In this document: piece after piece, positions 55,652 through 64,000 of the stretch
How positions within the stretch are numbered: the stretch's first letter is position 1
How the letters are laid out: the number at the start of each line of letters is the position of its first letter
Assembly (NCBI RefSeq): GCF_900475275.1
Contig: NZ_LS483364.1
Location: 2,133,501-2,197,500 of the forward strand
DNA length: 64,000 bases
Source of the DNA: Streptococcus sanguinis
GTDB lineage: Bacteria; Bacillota; Bacilli; Lactobacillales; Streptococcaceae
Direction: 5' to 3'
Notes under the pieces: model-generated
Seen by the model: the letters and a program-made list of their open reading frames with translations, nothing else
Databases searched by the model: none
Told to the model about the DNA's origin: nothing
Translations under genes and position numbers: made by a program

Positions 55652-57898
55652 TTAGTTCATTTTAAAGCGTCCTAGACGCAGAGCATTGACGACAACCGAC
55701 ACTGAGCTCAAGCTCATGGCTAGACCAGCCAGCATAGGATTGAGCAAGGGACCGCCGAAAAGATGCAATAGCCCCATAGCAATCGGAATACCTAGTGTAT
55801 TGTAGGCAAAAGCCCAGAAGAGATTTTCCTTGATATTACGGATGGTCGCTTGGCTGAGCTTGATAGCCTTGACTACATCCTGCAAATCACTATGCATGAG
55901 CACTACATCTGCTGACTCAATAGCCACATCGGCGCCAGAGCCGATGGCAATTCCAACATCGGCCTGGACCAGAGCCGGCGCATCATTGATACCGTCTCCT
56001 ACCATAGCCAGTTTTTTCCCAGCTTCCTGTAAGTTCTTGATAGCAGCGGCCTTCCCATCTGGCAATACACCTGCAATGACTTTTTGGATTCCAGCTTTCT
56101 GGGCAATAGCTGTCGCTGTTTCTTCACGATCTCCTGTCAGCATGATGACTTCTAGTCCCATAGACTGGAGCTCCTGCACCGCCTTCAGGCTGCTGGACTT
56201 CATCTCATCTGCTACCGCTAAAATACCAGCTAGCTGTCCATCTACTGCGACAAACATGGCTGTCTTCCCTTCTTGGGAAAGCTCCAACAACTGTTCTTGA
56301 AAGACACTGCTGTCAATGTTCTTGTCTTTCATCAATGACTCATTTCCCACCAGAAGCTGTCTGCCCTCAACCTGAGCGGATAAGCCTCGTCCAACCATAG
56401 CCTCAAAATGACTGACAGGCAGTAAGTCAAGCCCCTCCTCTTCAGCTGCTTCTAAGATAGCCTGAGCCAAAGGATGCTCAGAATGCTGCTCAGCACTGGC
56501 TATTAGCTGCAATAAGTCAGAGCGATTAAAATCACTCAAAGGTAACAAATCCGTCAGACTGGGCTTACCAACCGTAATCGTCCCAGTCTTATCAAGAACA
56601 ATAGTATCCAGCTGATAAGCTGCTTCCAAAGCTTGCCCAGACTTAATCAGAATCCCATTTTCAGCTCCTTTACCAGTCCCGACCATGATGGCTGTCGGAG
56701 TAACTAACCCCAGCGCACAAGGGCAGGCAATGACCAGAACTGCGATAAAGATTGACAGAGAAAAGCTAAGACTCTCACCAGCCAGAAAATACCAGCCAAG
56801 CGCGGACAAAGTAGCCAAGCTCAGCACGATTGGGACAAAATAGAGCGAAATCTTATCGGCCAAAGCCGCTATCGGAGCCTTAGACCCCTGCGCTTCCTCC
56901 ACTAATCTAACAATCTGAGCTAAGGTCGTATCCGAACCCACCCTAGTTGCTTGGTAATCAATACTACCATTTTGATTGATTGTTGCACTAGTAATGGTAT
57001 CGCCGACCTTCTTTTCAATCGGGACACTTTCTCCAGTCATCATGGACTCATCCACAAAGGTCTGCCCCTCCGTCACAAGGCCATCTACCGGCATACGCTC
57101 TCCTGGTTTGATACGGATAATGTCTCCAACTCGGATATCCTCTGTATCAATGGTCACAGTCTCTCCATAGCGAATCACTGTCGCCTGACTAGGCACTAGC
57201 TCAAGCAGAGACTGAATCGCTTGAGACGTTTTCCCCTTGGCTGAACTTTCCAGATATTTTCCCAGAAGAACCAAGGCAATAATCACTGCAACAGACTCAA
57301 AATAGAGCTGATGAACAAAGGGATGATGACCTAGAAAAACCTGACTGACCGAGTAGAGGCTGTAGAAAAATGCTGCGCTGGTCCCCACCGCAATCAAACT
57401 ATCCATATTGGGATGTTGCTTGATAAGATTGCGAAATCCTCTCTGATAAAAACCGCGACCGATCCACACAGCAGGCAGAGTCAAAAGTAGTTGTGACAGA
57501 ACGAAGACCAAAGGGTGCGCCATATGGTCCAAGAAGCTAGGCAGAGGAAGACCGACCATACTTCCCATAGAGATATAAAGTAAAGGCAGAGCCGTAATCA
57601 AAAGAATCAGCAACTCTTGTTTCTTTTTTTGCAATTTCTGAGCTTTAATCTCAGCTTCTTCGCTTACATCAGACGGTCGGTCTTTTCCTTTTTCTTCTGC
57701 CTGATAACCAGCCTCAGCTACAGCATCCAGCACTTGCTTGCTATCAAATCCCGCCTTAGGAAGCAAACTGAGACGTTCTGTCGCCAGATTGACACTGACA
57801 TCCTCGACCGTTTCCAAGTCCTTGACCGCCATCTCCACCGTCATAGCACAGGCAGCGCAGGTCATACCAGAGAGTTTGTATTCTTTCTTCTCGCTCAT
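55652..57898 (-). CDS. copA: Copper-exporting P-type ATPase CopA
   Basis: A 748-residue P1B-type ATPase. N-terminal metal domain with GMTCAACAMTVE, transmembrane CPC in VIACPCALGLVTPTA, phosphorylation motif DKTGTITVG, HP motif SEHPLAQA and hinge GDGINDAPAL. ATG 57898 overlaps the copY stop (TGATG), so the longer frame to 57952 is not used. It exports excess copper. Confidence 0.95.
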   Translation of the reverse strand: MSEKKEYKLSGMTCAACAMTVEMAVKDLETVEDVSVNLATERLSLLPKAGFDSKQVLDAVAEAGYQAEEKGKDRPSDVSEEAEIKAQKLQKKKQELLILLITALPLLYISMGSMVGLPLPSFLDHMAHPLVFVLSQLLLTLPAVWIGRGFYQRGFRNLIKQHPNMDSLIAVGTSAAFFYSLYSVSQVFLGHHPFVHQLYFESVAVIIALVLLGKYLESSAKGKTSQAIQSLLELVPSQATVIRYGETVTIDTEDIRVGDIIRIKPGERMPVDGLVTEGQTFVDESMMTGESVPIEKKVGDTITSATINQNGSIDYQATRVGSDTTLAQIVRLVEEAQGSKAPIAALADKISLYFVPIVLSLATLSALGWYFLAGESLSFSLSIFIAVLVIACPCALGLVTPTAIMVGTGKGAENGILIKSGQALEAAYQLDTIVLDKTGTITVGKPSLTDLLPLSDFNRSDLLQLIASAEQHSEHPLAQAILEAAEEEGLDLLPVSHFEAMVGRGLSAQVEGRQLLVGNESLMKDKNIDSSVFQEQLLELSQEGKTAMFVAVDGQLAGILAVADEMKSSSLKAVQELQSMGLEVIMLTGDREETATAIAQKAGIQKVIAGVLPDGKAAAIKNLQEAGKKLAMVGDGINDAPALVQADVGIAIGSGADVAIESADVVLMHSDLQDVVKAIKLSQATIRNIKENLFWAFAYNTLGIPIAMGLLHLFGGPLLNPMLAGLAMSLSSVSVVVNALRLGRFKMN

Positions 57899-58341
57899 CA
57901 ATGCGCCTCCTTTCCGTGCCCGCAACGACACTGTCCTTGTGGGCAGTCGCATTTAATTTCGAGCGGAGCCGAGGCCCTTTTCTTATCAATGACCTGACTG
58001 AGCCGCTCCAAGTCCCCTTGACTGAACTGACTTCTCTCAATCATCGAAATCAAAAGATCTCCGTGTTTAGTATTACAGATATTGTCAAAAAGCGCCTGCC
58101 ATGTACTTTCCAGATGGTCCGCTTCTAAAATCCGAGCATCGTAGTAAAACTTGCCCTCGATTTTTTCCATAGCGATAAATTCTTTGGTTTTCAGACGATT
58201 CAAAAGGGTCTTGATGGTTGCCGGTTTCCAGGAAAAATCGGCTTCCAACCGCGCTATAATTTCTGTACTGCGACTGTGTGGATAGGCCCACAACACACGC
58301 ATCACTTGCCATTCTGCTTGGCTAATATTTTGCTGTTCCAT
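57898..58341 (-). CDS. copY: Copper-responsive repressor CopY
   Basis: A 147-residue BlaI/CopY-family repressor. Winged helix at the N-terminus (ISQAEWQVMRVLWAYPHSRS, TIKTLLNRL) and the C-terminal metal motif CDCPQGQCRC (CxCx4CxC), where copper displaces zinc and releases DNA. Two cop boxes precede it, so the operon is autoregulated. Confidence 0.95.
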   Translation of the reverse strand: MEQQNISQAEWQVMRVLWAYPHSRSTEIIARLEADFSWKPATIKTLLNRLKTKEFIAMEKIEGKFYYDARILEADHLESTWQALFDNICNTKHGDLLISMIERSQFSQGDLERLSQVIDKKRASAPLEIKCDCPQGQCRCGHGKEAH

Positions 58342-58363
58342 TGTTTAACACTCCCTTATCATT

Positions 58364-58417
58364 TACATTTGTAATCTAACTCTTTATTAGTTTACATTTG
58401 TAATCGTAATTTGTCAA
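58364..58417 (-). promoter_or_regulatory. cop operon promoter with two cop boxes
   Basis: TACATTTGTA occurs at 58364-58373 and 58393-58402, matching the CopY operator TACAnnTGTA. The promoter is TTGACA (58417-58412), a 17-bp spacer and TAAACT (58394-58389); one box overlaps the -10. Confidence 0.9.
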
Positions 58418-58451
58418 GTGTTTTTATCGTCATTTCCTGATATACAAAAAA

Positions 58452-58476
58452 AGAAGGCGGGATAATCCCGTCTTCT
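58452..58476 (-). terminator. adc operon terminator
   Basis: Stem AGAAGGCGGGA/TCCCGTCTTCT (one G-T pair) followed by seven T on the minus strand, just after the adcA stop codon. Confidence 0.82.
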
Positions 58477-58490
58477 CAACTTTTTCTATA

Positions 58491-59993
58491 TTAGTGCGCC
58501 AGCATCTCTTGGGCAATTTCTTGACCGGTTAATTTACTTGGATAGTAGGTTGGCCAGTTTTCCAGCTCGTCAAAGAGTGCTTCCTGGCTTTCGCCACCAT
58601 AGAAGATATGGAAGTGAGCCGCCTTGGTCGGTGCAATGTTGTGGTCGCTAAACTGAACATACTTGTACTCCCCAGCATCCTCGTCTGTCGCTTCAAACAT
58701 GAAGCGAACTCCACGATTTCCCTTAGAGTAAGTCAAAGTGTGCTTGCCAACGTATTTATACGTATATTTCTTGGATTTTCCATCTACCACAAATTCCATA
58801 GTCTTGTCTGTGATATTGATATTGGATACATCCGTCTTGTAGCCCTTGTCATAGTAGTCCTTGTATTCAGCTGCCGTCATTTTTCCAGTCAGCTTAGCCT
58901 TGTAATCAAAGACTTGGTCCAATGTCCCATCTTTCAGATAAGGATAAACAGACTGCCACTCGCCAGCATAGTCAGACAAAGTACGATCCTTGACGGCACT
59001 GTCTTCAAAGTAGCCGTTTTGGACTGTCTTATCGTCTTCTTCTTTCTCGGCTGCAATCTCCGCTCCCTCTTGGTCAGTTGTCTTCTTGAGAGCCTTTAGA
59101 TTGGCCTGCATGATAGAAACATAGTCAGCTCCATCCTTGGTCTGCTCCTCGGTCAAGCTTTCCAGCGGATTCAAGACATCAAGTTCTACCCCTGTTTCCT
59201 TAGCTAATGTAGAAGCCAGAGCTTGAGAAGCATTCTCTTCAAAGTAGATATACTTGATTTTATTTTTCTTGATATACTCGGTCAATTCAGCCAAGCGTGA
59301 AGCGGATGGCTCACTGTCTGGTGAAAGTCCAGAAATTGGCACCTGCTTCAAACCATAGTCCAATGCCAGATAGTTAAAGGCTGCGTGCTGAGTGACAAAG
59401 CTCTTTTGCTTGGCGTTGGCCAACCCATCTTCATATTCCTTGTCCAAGGCTTCCAGCTTCTTGATATAAGCCGCTGCATTTTTCTCAAAAGCCGCTTTCT
59501 TGTCAGGATAAGACTTGCTCAAGCTATCACGGATGTTCTCCACCATTTTAATAGCTCGCTTCGGTGACAGCCAGACATGGGGATCATAGGCATGATGATG
59601 TCCCTCTTCACCATGGTCATGGCCTTCTTCCTCTTCACCACCAGGCAGCAAGAGCATATTTCCAGTCGCCTTGATAACTGTTTCTTCCTTATTTTTCAAA
59701 GTTTTTAACAGATCAGGAACCCAAGTCTCCATGTTTTCATTTTCATAGACAAAGGCATCTGCATCCTGAATCGTCGCAACTGCCTTAGCTGAAGGCTCAT
59801 AATCATGCGGCTCTGTACCTGCCCCGATTAGAAGTTCAACATTGGCCTCATCTCCAGCCACCTGCTTGGTAAACTCATAAACAGGATAAAAAGTCGTGAC
59901 AATATTGAGCTTGCCATCTGCATTTTTTTGATTGGAACAAGCTACTAAGAAAATACTCAGTAAACCTGCTAATAGTAAGCTAATTTTTTTCAT
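58491..59993 (-). CDS. adcA: Zinc-binding lipoprotein AdcA (ZnuA plus ZinT domains)
   Basis: A 500-residue lipoprotein that captures zinc for the Adc importer. Lipobox ending at Cys19 (FLVACSNQ), ZnuA-like domain (about 25-310) with a His-rich loop (GHDHGEEGHHHAYDPHVW), then a C-terminal ZinT domain beginning near GYFEDSAVKDRTLSDYAGEW and containing HFHIFYGGES. This fused form is typical of streptococcal AdcA. Last gene of adcRCBA. Confidence 0.95.
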   Translation of the reverse strand: MKKISLLLAGLLSIFLVACSNQKNADGKLNIVTTFYPVYEFTKQVAGDEANVELLIGAGTEPHDYEPSAKAVATIQDADAFVYENENMETWVPDLLKTLKNKEETVIKATGNMLLLPGGEEEEGHDHGEEGHHHAYDPHVWLSPKRAIKMVENIRDSLSKSYPDKKAAFEKNAAAYIKKLEALDKEYEDGLANAKQKSFVTQHAAFNYLALDYGLKQVPISGLSPDSEPSASRLAELTEYIKKNKIKYIYFEENASQALASTLAKETGVELDVLNPLESLTEEQTKDGADYVSIMQANLKALKKTTDQEGAEIAAEKEEDDKTVQNGYFEDSAVKDRTLSDYAGEWQSVYPYLKDGTLDQVFDYKAKLTGKMTAAEYKDYYDKGYKTDVSNINITDKTMEFVVDGKSKKYTYKYVGKHTLTYSKGNRGVRFMFEATDEDAGEYKYVQFSDHNIAPTKAAHFHIFYGGESQEALFDELENWPTYYPSKLTGQEIAQEMLAH

Positions 59994-60002
59994 TTTCTGC
60001 TC

Positions 60003-60809
60003 CTATTTCATAAATTTTTTGACCAGATTGACCAGCAAGAACAAGCTGACGAAAATAATCGTAATGCTGGCACTAGCTGGCGTCTCTGCATAGTAAGAAA
60101 TATAAAGTCCGGCAATCATACCAAAGAAGCCGATGGCATTTGCCAGCAAAATAACCGACTTGAAATTTTTCCCAATCCGCAGAGCTATACTGGCCGGCAA
60201 GACCATAATGGTCGAAACCAGCAAGGCTCCCGCAGCTGGAATCATGAGAGCAATCGCAACACCCGTCACGATATTAAAGAGAATGGACATGGTACGCACA
60301 GGCAGCCCATCCACAAAGGCCGTATCCTCATCAAAGGTCAAGATGTACATGGGGCGAATAAAGAGGAAGGTCAAGACAAGCACCACAGCAGCAATAACAA
60401 AGAGAGAAATCACCTGCTCCATACTGATAGTCACAATGGAGCCAAACAGATACTGATCCAGACTCATCGAGCTAGAACTCTTACCCTTACTCATAACAAT
60501 CAAGGAAATAGCTAAGCCAGTTGACATGAGAATGGCCGTTCCGATTTCCATGAAATTCTTATAGATAGTCCGCAGATACTCCAAAAAGACTGCTGCAACA
60601 ATGACGACAAGCACCGTTGTGAGAGTGGGAGATAGTCCAAGAACCAATCCAAAAGCTACACCTGCCAGCGAAACGTGACTGAGCGTATCACTCATAAGGC
60701 TCTGCCGACGTAAAATCAGGAATGTCCCCAGAATCGGTGAGAAGAGGCTCATGGCAATAACTGCCAAGAAGGCTCGCTGCATAAAATCATAGGAAAATAG
60801 ATTAAGCAT
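60003..60809 (-). CDS. adcB: Zinc ABC transporter permease AdcB
   Basis: A 268-residue membrane permease of the ZnuB/ABC-3 family with about eight helices. Conserved [20 protein letters not shown] near the N-terminus and [18 protein letters not shown] later. It overlaps adcC by 8 bases and precedes adcA by 9. Confidence 0.94.
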   Translation of the reverse strand: MLNLFSYDFMQRAFLAVIAMSLFSPILGTFLILRRQSLMSDTLSHVSLAGVAFGLVLGLSPTLTTVLVVIVAAVFLEYLRTIYKNFMEIGTAILMSTGLAISLIVMSKGKSSSSMSLDQYLFGSIVTISMEQVISLFVIAAVVLVLTFLFIRPMYILTFDEDTAFVDGLPVRTMSILFNIVTGVAIALMIPAAGALLVSTIMVLPASIALRIGKNFKSVILLANAIGFFGMIAGLYISYYAETPASASITIIFVSLFLLVNLVKKFMK

Positions 60810-61512
60810 GGCTCACCTCCTGTCGGCCGTCACTTTCATGAACATTGAAACAGCGCCAAGGTGAGTCCTGATTACGGACCAGGTGAATGTTGCGGTCAGC
60901 ATATTTACGAACTTCTTCCGGATCGTGTGTAATCATCAAGACAGCCTTCCCATGCTGATGAGCACTATGGTGCATGAGCTTGTAAAATTCATCCTTGCTG
61001 CCTGCATCCATCCCTGTTGTCGGCTCATCTAGGACAAAAATATCCGGATCCGAAGCAAACATCCGAGCAATTACAGCCCTCTGCTTTTGCCCTCCAGAGA
61101 GAGAACCAATTCGCTTATCCCGATGTTCCCACATACCTACAGATTTAAGACTTACCTTTATATGCTCTTCATCATGCTCATTCAAGCGACGAAACCAGCC
61201 TTTACGCGGATAACGTCCCGACTTGACAAACTCATATACCGTACTAGGAAAACCAGCATTAAAACTGGCAATCTGCTGAGGTAGATACGCAATCCGCAGT
61301 TTCTTGCCTCGCACATTGGTCTTGGAAATCTTCACTTCCCCATGCTTGGGCTGCAAAATACCCAAACTAGCCTTGATAAGCGTCGTCTTAGCAGCTCCAT
61401 TTTCCCCCGTCAAAGTTACAAACTCACCACTGTCTAGAAAATAATGAATATGCTCTAGCACAGGCTCCTTGTCATAGTAAAAGGAAAGATTATCAACTGT
61501 GATATATCTCAT
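60802..61512 (-). CDS. adcC: Zinc ABC transporter ATPase AdcC
   Basis: A 236-residue ATPase. Walker [18 protein letters not shown] is unusual in having GAAKT where GxGKT is normal (Gly changed to Ala just before the Lys). Signature [16 protein letters not shown] and Walker [14 protein letters not shown] are normal. It overlaps adcR by ATGA. Confidence 0.93.
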   Translation of the reverse strand: MRYITVDNLSFYYDKEPVLEHIHYFLDSGEFVTLTGENGAAKTTLIKASLGILQPKHGEVKISKTNVRGKKLRIAYLPQQIASFNAGFPSTVYEFVKSGRYPRKGWFRRLNEHDEEHIKVSLKSVGMWEHRDKRIGSLSGGQKQRAVIARMFASDPDIFVLDEPTTGMDAGSKDEFYKLMHHSAHQHGKAVLMITHDPEEVRKYADRNIHLVRNQDSPWRCFNVHESDGRQEVSHA

Positions 61513-61952
61513 TTGCCGATCTCTCCCACTAAGGCTTCCAAAAACTTCGCAATTGTCGCCTGTTCACTAGCAGAAAACTGCTCAGCCAATTTTTGATAAG
61601 TCTCCAAAGTATGCGCGTGATGATGCTGGTGTTCCTTTGCAATCGGCTGCGCTAAGTCAGTCAAACGGTAAAAGGTAACCCGTGCATCTCTTTTATCTTT
61701 AAAGGCTTGCAGCATCTCTTGCCGAGCCAAAGATTTCACAGCCTTGGTCACCGCAGCTTGACTCACATTCAGTTTTTTTGCCAAATCAGAATTTGTCAAG
61801 GATTCCTCAGACAAAAGCATCAAAATATGCTCTTGCGTATTGGTTAAAGGCACATCACTCGTGCAAGAACCAATCAGAATCTCATGCTGATTTTCTGCTT
61901 TCAAAATAACTTCATTTAAAAATTGATCGATCTTCTGCGCTAAATGAGTCAT
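61509..61952 (-). CDS. adcR: Zinc-responsive MarR-family repressor AdcR
   Basis: A 147-residue winged-helix repressor of zinc uptake genes. MarR core [20 protein letters not shown] and [14 protein letters not shown]; a His-rich [16 protein letters not shown] segment provides zinc ligands. Its operator TTAACCAGTTAA lies just upstream of its own start codon. Confidence 0.95.
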   Translation of the reverse strand: MTHLAQKIDQFLNEVILKAENQHEILIGSCTSDVPLTNTQEHILMLLSEESLTNSDLAKKLNVSQAAVTKAVKSLARQEMLQAFKDKRDARVTFYRLTDLAQPIAKEHQHHHAHTLETYQKLAEQFSASEQATIAKFLEALVGEIGK

Positions 61953-61967
61953 TTCCTCCTCCTTCTC

Positions 61968-62021
61968 TTAACCAGTTAAAGCTTTACTGGTTAATTATAC
62001 CACAAAAAAGAAAAGAGTCAA
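61968..62021 (-). promoter_or_regulatory. adcR promoter with AdcR operators
   Basis: TTAACCAGTTAA at 61968-61979 is a perfect AdcR site (TTAACYRGTTAA); TTTACTGGTTAA at 61983-61994 is a one-mismatch second copy next to the -10. Promoter TTGACT (62021-62016), 16-bp spacer, TATAAT (61999-61994). Zinc-dependent autorepression is expected. Confidence 0.9.
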
Positions 62022-62304
62022 GAATTTTCAGTAAAAGTAAGATGCTTTTCACAAAAAATATTTAATCATACAATTAGATTCTTAAGCCCTAAATAAAACT
62101 CAATCAGAGAATGAAAAGCAACAAACCGAGCTGACTCATATTAGCATTCTAGATTCTATAAACAATTTGATGGTGAGTCCATTACATTAGTTGAGTGTGG
62201 ATTTACAAGTAAAATCATGATTCAATCTTCCGCATTAGCTTGCAAGTAAATACTACAGAAAAGACAAAAAAACGAAGCTAAAATGCTTCGCTAAACTTAA
62301 GCTA
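62022..62304. other. Intergenic region between adcR and the tRNA fragment
   Basis: No gene recognised. The hairpin CGAAGC-TAAAAT-GCTTCG (62273-62290), followed on the minus strand by a T run, looks like the original terminator of a tRNA transcript ending at 62305. Confidence 0.5.
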
Positions 62305-62364
62305 TACCGGCGGCCGGGGTCGAACCGGCACGTCCTTGCGGACACTGGATTTTGAGTCCAGCGC
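62305..62364 (-). other. 3' fragment of tRNA-Leu(CAA), probable attachment-site scar
   Basis: On the minus strand the sequence covers the anticodon stem-loop (CTGGACTCAAAATCCAG, anticodon CAA), the variable arm (GTCCGCAAGGAC), the T arm (GCCGGTTCGACCCCGGC) and the 3' acceptor strand. The D arm and 5' acceptor strand are absent; unrelated AT-rich sequence takes their place. Integrative elements that insert at tRNA 3' ends leave exactly this kind of duplicated 3' segment at their far edge, so the element should lie at coordinates above 62364. Confidence 0.8.
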
Positions 62365-62509
62365 TTACTTTTTTGAATCTTATAACTTTGATTTAATAGG
62401 GTTTTAGGACTTTTGAATCTCGCAAAATAGGCTCATTTCACAAATTTCTGTAACTTGTTGGTAACGCTATTATAAAGTTACAAATGATATAACACTTACT
62501 CTAAGCATA

Positions 62510-64000
62510 TTATCTCTTAAATAGAGCACCATAGTAATCAATTAAACTATTTAAATTCTTACGTTTTTTCAATTGACTGATATACTTCTCTAATATCGTT
62601 TGAGTATAGTTTTTATCTGTTTTCAAAAAATTACTAATACTAGTAACATTTTCATTTTTCAATTCGGACTCATACAACTCTGTCAAATGGTCAACTAACT
62701 CAAAAATTAATTCTTCGATCTTTTCATCAATGTCATCATCCTTATAGTTTGAAATAAAATAACCATATTCAAAATAGTCTAAACTATCTTCTATTTTTTG
62801 CGAATCAAGTTTCAAATCATTGTTAACTATTCTGTATATAAATCCCATCAAAGCAAAAATAGCAAGTTTAGAGTTGTTTAGAACATTCAATTGATTTGGG
62901 CTTAAAGTAGAATAAGCCTCCTTATTCTTAAATTTTTGAATTGCGTGATCCACTCTCTTATTTAATTGAATAAGATCAACTAAAAAATCTACTTGATTTG
63001 GATTCTTTCCATATTTTTGGCGGAAGATTTGTTTATAATGAGTATTATTTGAAAATAGTGATTTTTTATTGGATCTAGCCGTTCCAGGCTTTTGAAAAAC
63101 AAAAGAATATATTAGCTGAGCTAACTCCTCGTTTTTGATCTTACTCTCTCCATATTTTCTTGGGGCCAACACTCCTCTTTTAATTTCTAAAAAGTATCCT
63201 CTTTCTGCTAACAGTCTCTGTAGCAATAACATTTCAGGTGAGTTAGATTTCAAATCTCGAGGTTGTATTGGTTTTTGGGAATTGGTAGCTTCTGCAATTT
63301 CATTGAAAAAATTCATAGAATCTGATCTACCAAGTTCTTCAGCACTTTTAACAATTTTTGCCATTACATAAAAATCTTCAGTTACTGATTTTAGGTGTTT
63401 AGCTATCAATGTGGTAGTTTGTCCACCATTTACGATTGAAAAATCATAAATTTTTACAGTATTCCCGTCTAGCCTATAATCCTTACAAGCTATTGTGAGA
63501 CCGTTGTTTCTAAACCAAAAATCGTCTTTATCATGATTTATTGTATTAATTATTCCATCATCGACACTTTTTGATTTAATATATCTCCTAATATTCAAGT
63601 TGAACAAACCTTTGCTCTCATATTTGTCGTATGCTTTCTTTAAACTATTTGCACTGATATTTAAAACACTACCTTCAAAATTATTAGAACGATACTCTAG
63701 AACATTTTTAGATTGATCTATATCAAATTTAAATTCCTCAACAACATTAAGTTCGGTCTGTAAATCTTCAATAATTTTTTCGAGTTCATTTTCACCATAA
63801 AACAGTAGCTCTGAATATTGAGAATTATGTTCAACTCTTGATTCAACTTTAGATACATTAAATAAAGATAAGGATGCAAATACTACTTCTATATTTCCTT
63901 CGTTCTCGTCATTTAAACGATCAATAACATTAAGGTATCTTTCTTTTAAAATTTTACTATAGTTGGATGTATTGTTATTTTTAAAGTTTCTTATAGTGGA
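62510..64000 (-). CDS. AIPR-family protein (abortive infection phage resistance), partial
   Basis: The reading frame is open from the stop at 62510 to the window edge (at least 496 residues), so the N-terminus lies outside. It contains the AIPR family's core: an LFNLNIRRYI segment, NNGLTIACKDY, then IVNGGQTTTLIAKHL and NSQKPIQPRDLKSN. AIPR proteins have been found in phage-resistance and abortive-infection loci and next to restriction systems. The base composition is far more AT-rich than the core genes, which with the adjacent tRNA scar points to acquisition. Confidence 0.85.
   Translation of the reverse strand, partial: STIRNFKNNNTSNYSKILKERYLNVIDRLNDENEGNIEVVFASLSLFNVSKVESRVEHNSQYSELLFYGENELEKIIEDLQTELNVVEEFKFDIDQSKNVLEYRSNNFEGSVLNISANSLKKAYDKYESKGLFNLNIRRYIKSKSVDDGIINTINHDKDDFWFRNNGLTIACKDYRLDGNTVKIYDFSIVNGGQTTTLIAKHLKSVTEDFYVMAKIVKSAEELGRSDSMNFFNEIAEATNSQKPIQPRDLKSNSPEMLLLQRLLAERGYFLEIKRGVLAPRKYGESKIKNEELAQLIYSFVFQKPGTARSNKKSLFSNNTHYKQIFRQKYGKNPNQVDFLVDLIQLNKRVDHAIQKFKNKEAYSTLSPNQLNVLNNSKLAIFALMGFIYRIVNNDLKLDSQKIEDSLDYFEYGYFISNYKDDDIDEKIEELIFELVDHLTELYESELKNENVTSISNFLKTDKNYTQTILEKYISQLKKRKNLNSLIDYYGALFKR

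Noticed and set aside
62305..62364. Functional tRNA-Leu gene
   Set aside because: The D arm and 5' acceptor strand are missing, and the upstream sequence cannot pair with the 3' acceptor strand.
62510..63607. AIPR gene starting at TTG 63607
   Set aside because: The frame stays open upstream to the window edge with matching AIPR-like composition, so 63607 is internal.

Overview
The window looks like a chromosomal segment of an oral Streptococcus of the sanguinis/mitis group, most like S. sanguinis. This assignment is inferred from the gene set and remembered family features, not from a database search. The pointers are a comY competence pilus operon with ComX (cin) boxes, a fused folB-folK (SulD-type) folate gene, an AdcA with a fused ZinT domain, a CopY-CopA-CopZ copper operon, MsmK, PBP1b, a YSIRK/LPxTG surface protein and moderate-to-low GC. 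Most genes are on the minus strand.

Layout by position. 1-120: start of groES with its CIRCE operator and promoter. 270-7,820: a mannose-family PTS operon (IIA, IIB, IIC, IID plus a small membrane protein), followed at higher coordinates by a minus-strand operon of two membrane-anchored sugar-binding proteins around a NarL-type two-component system. A cluster of inverted repeats and a cre site lies before the PTS operon. 7,840-13,770: competence ssbB, two small membrane proteins, a DUF4651-thioredoxin-ytpR operon, pepA and a DUF1846 gene. 13,772-18,870: a small HTH/membrane-protein operon, a 184-bp intergenic repeat, and a five-gene ABC transporter plus two-component operon. 18,900-22,880: folate operon folP-folC-folE-folBK with a possible attenuator. 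22,885-24,320: two CPBP-type membrane proteins, one apparently degenerate. 24,530-30,510: ackA, a methyltransferase and comYG-comYA. 30,600-35,980: a DUF1033 gene, then an exopolysaccharide-like operon (mnaA, a membrane protein with a degenerate GGDEF-like domain, a 47-residue membrane peptide, a GT2 synthase, a GH8 hydrolase). 36,600-46,700: rpoC, rpoB with a structured leader, and pbp1b. 46,760-50,390: tyrS, rlmA and msmK with two cre sites. 50,446-54,582: a repeat-rich surface protein and two tandem paralogous TetR regulators. 54,660-62,020: a lipoprotein, copYAZ with two cop boxes, and adcRCBA with AdcR operators. 62,305-64,000: a 3' tRNA-Leu fragment that looks like an attachment-site scar, followed by an AT-rich AIPR-family gene that runs off the window, probably the edge of an integrated defence-bearing island.

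The most notable points are the mnaA/GGDEF-like/GT2/GH8 operon, which resembles c-di-GMP-controlled polysaccharide loci although streptococci are not known for c-di-GMP signalling; the sugar-binding-protein/two-component/PTS unit with its promoter architecture; the AIPR gene at the tRNA-Leu scar; and promoter-hairpin-gene arrangements before rpoB and folP.
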